DNA from: UBA6016 sp041915365
GTDB lineage: Bacteria > Campylobacterota > Campylobacteria > Campylobacterales > UBA6016
Direction of reading: 5' to 3'
NCBI GenBank assembly: GCA_041915365.1
Contig: JAYSBP010000003.1
Location: 1-64,000, forward strand
DNA length: 64,000 nt
In this document: piece by piece, positions 61,109 to 64,000 of the stretch
Numbering within the stretch: the first letter of the stretch is position 1
Layout of the letters: the number at the start of each line of letters is the position of its first letter
Position numbers and translations under genes: made by a program
Notes under the pieces: model-generated
Seen by the model: the letters and a program-made list of their open reading frames with translations, nothing else
What the model was told of the DNA's origin: nothing
Databases searched by the model: none

Positions 61109-62106
61109 AATTCAACCCTGCATTTTGTATTTTCTTCTGTTGCAACACCTGCAAATATCGCAACGTTAAAACCATTTATGGCATCTTGTATACACATTGG
61201 CTTTTTGCACCATTCAATATGGCAAAATATCCCTTTGAGGGCCGCATCTCTCATAGGTGTGCATTTCCAGTCAAAATCAACTATCGTCTCTGGCGCAGTC
61301 GGACCAAATATGCCGATAGACTTAATGCCTAGCGTATTGGCTATATGAAGCGGACCGGCATCTACGCCGACAAATAAATCACATGTTTCCAAAAGAGTCA
61401 AAAATTCATCTGACGAGCTTTTTGAGAAATAAAATTTTTCAATTTCGTTTATCCCTTTAAGCTCATTTGTGAAGCCGCAGATTGTAATTTTGGTATTTTT
61501 GTATAGCTCTTTCAGTTTCGATATAAGCTGTTTTGTCATATTGTTGTCAAGGCTTTTTGTAATGTCTGTCGAAAAAGGAACCAATATAATATTTTGAGCA
61601 TTTTTTGGAAACGGCATAGTCACATTACCCAACAACTTCGACTCAAGCCCAAAATACTCTCGCACCCTAGCGTAGAGATTATACGCTTTGTCCCACTGCT
61701 TAAATCTTTTAAAGATTGAGTATTTTTTTGCAAACGAAGCAAAGAATTCGGCATCATCCCCGTGACTCCAAGGATTAAAACCCAAATCCGCATTAAATCG
61801 TTTAAGTTTTACGAGTGATGGAATAATAGAAAAAGGATTTCGCTTGTTTACACCAACAACTTCTATCCCGCCCCCTAGAATCTCTTTTGCATAGGGCACA
61901 AGTTGGTTTGTCGTAAAAAGCAAATATTGCTTGCTTTGGTTGACTTCAATGAATTCTCGAATAACCTTAAAAGATATTATCCCATCACCATACCTGCTAA
62001 ATACAGCAAAAAATACTCTATCCGCCAAATGTATGTCTTCTGCTCCGATTGCTGTTTCTTTGTCGGAATGCTTGGCAATAAAATATTTAAATAATTTCTT
62101 TAGCAT
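61105..62106 (-). CDS. Glycosyltransferase, GT9 family
   Basis: 333-residue GT9 protein, paralogue of the gene at 58889-59935. VFFAVFSRYGDGIISFKVIREF is the N-terminal acceptor loop, here with a more usual GD. ILVPFSTDITKSLDN, FVGVDAGPLHIANTLGIKSIGIFGPTAPE, and Cys residues in IFCHIEWCKKPMC close the donor domain. ATG 62106 lies 20 bases inside the upstream GT4 gene. It probably adds a heptose or similar sugar to the core. Confidence 0.82.
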   Translation of the reverse strand: MLKKLFKYFIAKHSDKETAIGAEDIHLADRVFFAVFSRYGDGIISFKVIREFIEVNQSKQYLLFTTNQLVPYAKEILGGGIEVVGVNKRNPFSIIPSLVKLKRFNADLGFNPWSHGDDAEFFASFAKKYSIFKRFKQWDKAYNLYARVREYFGLESKLLGNVTMPFPKNAQNIILVPFSTDITKSLDNNMTKQLISKLKELYKNTKITICGFTNELKGINEIEKFYFSKSSSDEFLTLLETCDLFVGVDAGPLHIANTLGIKSIGIFGPTAPETIVDFDWKCTPMRDAALKGIFCHIEWCKKPMCIQDAINGFNVAIFAGVATEENTKCRVEL

Positions 62107-63193
62107 CCACGCTCTTTATAAAATTTAGGAGTTGTTCGGCTCTTCTGCTTGGCTGCATAGCTGATATTTTGGCATAAGAGGCAACGGCCAACTCTTTCGC
62201 TGCACCATTGTTATTCAAAAGATATGTTAATTTCTCACCCAAATCCATCCCGTCCCCAGCCCTAAACTCAAGCGCAACACCGTTTGTTATCTCTTTTATT
62301 GACGGTATATCGGACGCCACCACTGCGTTAAATGAAGCCATGTACTCAAATAGCTTCAGGGGAGATGTAAATTTATCGAATACACTTGTGTTATTTGGCA
62401 ACACACATATTCTAGTCTTAGTTTTTAGCAGTTCTTCGACTTTTGCATGAGGCATTCTACCCAAAAACTCAACATTATCGTCTACGCCAAGTTCTTTCAC
62501 GAGAGCCTTCAGAGCCTCCTCATTCCCGCCTGAGCCAATAAGCTTTATTTTTGAGTTTACCGGCAAATATTTTGCCGACTTTATCAGCGTATCCACGCCC
62601 TTCCATACCTGAAAACTGCCGATATAATACACCTCATTTAAAACATCAAACTCTTTTTTGTCGGCATCGGCCACTTGCTCGCTAAAACAAAGAGGCAGAA
62701 CAATACTTTGCGGAAGCACAAAATGCTTTTCAAACTCTTCTTTTAGAGTTTGAGAGATAAAGACTATGCCTTTACTATTTTTATAGACAAATTTTTCAAT
62801 GTTTTCGACGGCTTTTTTTTTGTTATCCAGTGCAGAATCCGCAAATATCTCGTGCGCCTCAAAAATAACGTTAAAGCCCTGTTTTATCAAGTATTGTGCA
62901 GTTTTTAGATGACGAACATAAACAACGTCATAATTTACGCCTCGCAAGTGTCTAGCAAGAAAAAAATTGAATATCTTGTTGCTTCTAATAAATAATTTTT
63001 TTGTGATTTTTATAAGTGAAAAAGTTTTTTGAACACCGTAATAACTACATATATCATCAATATTTGAGCCATCTTTTTCACATATTAGCGTCGTCTTAGA
63101 TATTTCCCCAAGTGTTGAGGCAGTCTTTACTACCGTTACCGTTCTAGCTTTTTGGGACGGTAGAGTTTCTGGATAAATAATTGCTATTTTCAA
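62087..63193 (-). CDS. Glycosyltransferase, GT4 family
   Basis: GT-B enzyme of 368 residues: IAIIYPETLPSQKARTVTVVK, IFEAHEIFADSALDNKKKAVEN, VYYIGSFQVWKGVDTLIKSA, and FDKFTSPLKLFEYMASFNAVVASDIPSI, which contains the SPLKLFEYMA donor motif common in capsule and core GT4 enzymes. An A9 run lies in the DNKKK codons. The start is TTG at 63193. It is the first gene of the waaF-waaL-ugd-GT array on the minus strand, divergent from the radical SAM gene. Confidence 0.84.
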   Translation of the reverse strand: MKIAIIYPETLPSQKARTVTVVKTASTLGEISKTTLICEKDGSNIDDICSYYGVQKTFSLIKITKKLFIRSNKIFNFFLARHLRGVNYDVVYVRHLKTAQYLIKQGFNVIFEAHEIFADSALDNKKKAVENIEKFVYKNSKGIVFISQTLKEEFEKHFVLPQSIVLPLCFSEQVADADKKEFDVLNEVYYIGSFQVWKGVDTLIKSAKYLPVNSKIKLIGSGGNEEALKALVKELGVDDNVEFLGRMPHAKVEELLKTKTRICVLPNNTSVFDKFTSPLKLFEYMASFNAVVASDIPSIKEITNGVALEFRAGDGMDLGEKLTYLLNNNGAAKELAVASYAKISAMQPSRRAEQLLNFIKSVDAKEII

Positions 63194-63215
63194 AAATTAC
63201 TTACCTTTTTTTGGC

Positions 63216-63221
63216 TACAAT
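63216..63221 (+). promoter_or_regulatory. Candidate -10 box for the radical SAM gene
   Basis: TACAAT lies 38 bases before the proposed ATT start, in the 60-base divergent gap. AAAAGGG at 63241-63247 is the following ribosome site. No -35 is evident. Confidence 0.35.
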
Positions 63222-63253
63222 GGTAGGAAATTGAGGCTTAAAAAGGGATTCAC

Positions 63254-64000
63254 ATTTTTTCAAAACTCACAAAAATATTCAAAAAACAAAAAAGTGCAAA
63301 ATCAAGAGATGTAGCGTATTTCGAGCTATCGAACATATGCAACGCAAAGTGCATTTTTTGTCCATATCCGCAAATCTACAAACAAAAAGATTTGGGTTAT
63401 ATGAGCGAAGAAGTTTTTTGTAAAAGCCTAGAAAAAGCCTATGAATTAGGCTACAAAAAGCTAAATTTTACTCCGACGACGGGCGAGCTACTACTACACG
63501 AAAAGTGGATCGAGTTTATTCAAACTGCACTTAACGATGACAGAACCGAGAGCGTTTATTTTTATTCGAATGCAATACTTTTAGATGATGAAGCGGTAGA
63601 TAAAATCATGTCGCTCAAAAACATACAAAAGATATCGGCGATATTTTTCTCAATCGGCGGAGTGGACAAAGATAGCTACGAATTTATGTATGGCGTGAAT
63701 AAATTTGATGCAGTTTGTGCAAATATCAATACCCTATGCGAAAGGCTAAAAAAGGCTGGATTGGAGCTAAAAATCAACTGCGAACTTAGGGTGCCAAAAC
63801 ATATAAAACCAAATCTGCAAGAGATAAGCGCCAAACTCAATAGCTTCGGATATACGAATTTTCATCTAGACTATATAGATCGTTACGATAATATAGGTGG
63901 CATGATAGATTCAAAAGAGCTTGATTATTTGACGAAAAAAGACAAAACGACGCCTTGCTACAGGCTAAACGACATTAAATTTGATATTCACGGAAACATA
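63254..64000 (+). CDS. Radical SAM/SPASM-type protein, 3' end outside the window
   Basis: The frame opens after a TAA at 63239 and stays open to the window edge. It encodes a radical SAM protein: CNAKCIFC (CxxxCxxC) for the 4Fe-4S cluster, TPTTGELLLHEKW after it, SIGGVDKDSYEFMYGV, and TPCYRLNDIKFDIHGNI, which looks like the beginning of a SPASM cluster region. There is no ATG, GTG or TTG before the cysteine motif. ATT at 63254 follows AAAAGGG by six bases and gives a natural start (MFSKLTKIFKKQK). Such proteins are frequent beside LPS genes; the substrate is unknown. Confidence 0.85.
   Translation, partial: MFSKLTKIFKKQKSAKSRDVAYFELSNICNAKCIFCPYPQIYKQKDLGYMSEEVFCKSLEKAYELGYKKLNFTPTTGELLLHEKWIEFIQTALNDDRTESVYFYSNAILLDDEAVDKIMSLKNIQKISAIFFSIGGVDKDSYEFMYGVNKFDAVCANINTLCERLKKAGLELKINCELRVPKHIKPNLQEISAKLNSFGYTNFHLDYIDRYDNIGGMIDSKELDYLTKKDKTTPCYRLNDIKFDIHGNI

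Noticed and set aside
1..64000. CRISPR arrays, insertion sequences, integrases, tRNA or rRNA genes
   Set aside because: No direct-repeat arrays, transposase or integrase motifs, or RNA-gene-like sequences were seen; gaps between genes are too short to hold most of them.

Overview
The window is from a member of the Campylobacterota (epsilonproteobacteria). The evidence is gene content and order. A block amiA / nitronate monooxygenase / tyrS / spoT / rpoZ / pyrH and a block ccoI-ccoS / gmhB-hldD-hldE-cytochrome c-gmhA-waaF both match, from memory, the order in Campylobacter jejuni (Cj1269c-Cj1274c and Cj1148-Cj1155c). The core genes look moderately GC-rich rather than very AT-rich, which fits a free-living Sulfurimonas/Sulfuricurvum/Sulfurospirillum-like lineage better than Campylobacter or Arcobacter. 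The genus cannot be fixed from the sequence alone. Genes are tightly packed, TTG and GTG starts are common, no tRNA or rRNA was seen, and no gap without a gene reaches 300 bases.

Region 1 (1-11.4 kb) is housekeeping: thiG, ppa, mscL, a DEAD-box helicase and a hemerythrin on the plus strand. Opposite them lies a minus-strand chain of an RMD1-like protein, an amidase, a nitronate monooxygenase, tyrS, spoT, rpoZ and pyrH. Region 2 (11.4-16.4 kb) is a second-messenger cluster. It holds a metallo-beta-lactamase-fold protein resembling class II cyclic-nucleotide phosphodiesterases, a CHASE2 class III adenylate cyclase, a GAF/HD-GYP (c-di-GMP) phosphodiesterase, and a divergent single-domain cyclic-nucleotide-binding protein. 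A 31-bp quasi-palindrome sits between the last two.

Region 3 (16.4-44.0 kb) is a large surface-polysaccharide locus. Its left part (16.4-23.8 kb) has galE, glycosyltransferases, a hexapeptide acetyltransferase, a flippase and a WbaP-type priming transferase. Then comes a scar holding the last 18 codons of a lost glycosyltransferase. From 44.0 down to 24.1 kb runs one unbroken minus-strand chain, mostly with start/stop overlaps: rmlA, rmlC, rmlD, rmlB, rfbF, rfbG, an aminotransferase, a ThDP enzyme, a reductase, rfbH, a second flippase, glycosyltransferases, a dTDP-rhamnose-4-epimerase-like enzyme, a Wzy-like polymerase and a short Wzz. Together these predict dTDP-L-rhamnose, probably dTDP-6-deoxy-L-talose, and a CDP-3,6-dideoxyhexose that may receive a two-carbon branch, as in yersiniose. 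DNA between about 25.6 and 33.6 kb is visibly much more AT-rich, as expected for an exchanged O-antigen cassette.

Region 4 (44.1-48.9 kb) has the cbb3-oxidase copper-maturation pair ccoI-ccoS and, on the other strand, a response regulator with a decayed GGDEF domain coupled to an HD-GYP protein. Region 5 (49.0-63.2 kb) makes the lipid A core: the heptose pathway with an embedded membrane cytochrome c, then waaF, a WaaG-like transferase, a WaaL ligase, two nucleotide-sugar dehydrogenases and an alternating GT9/GT4/GT9/GT4 array. The right edge cuts a radical SAM gene that appears to start at ATT.
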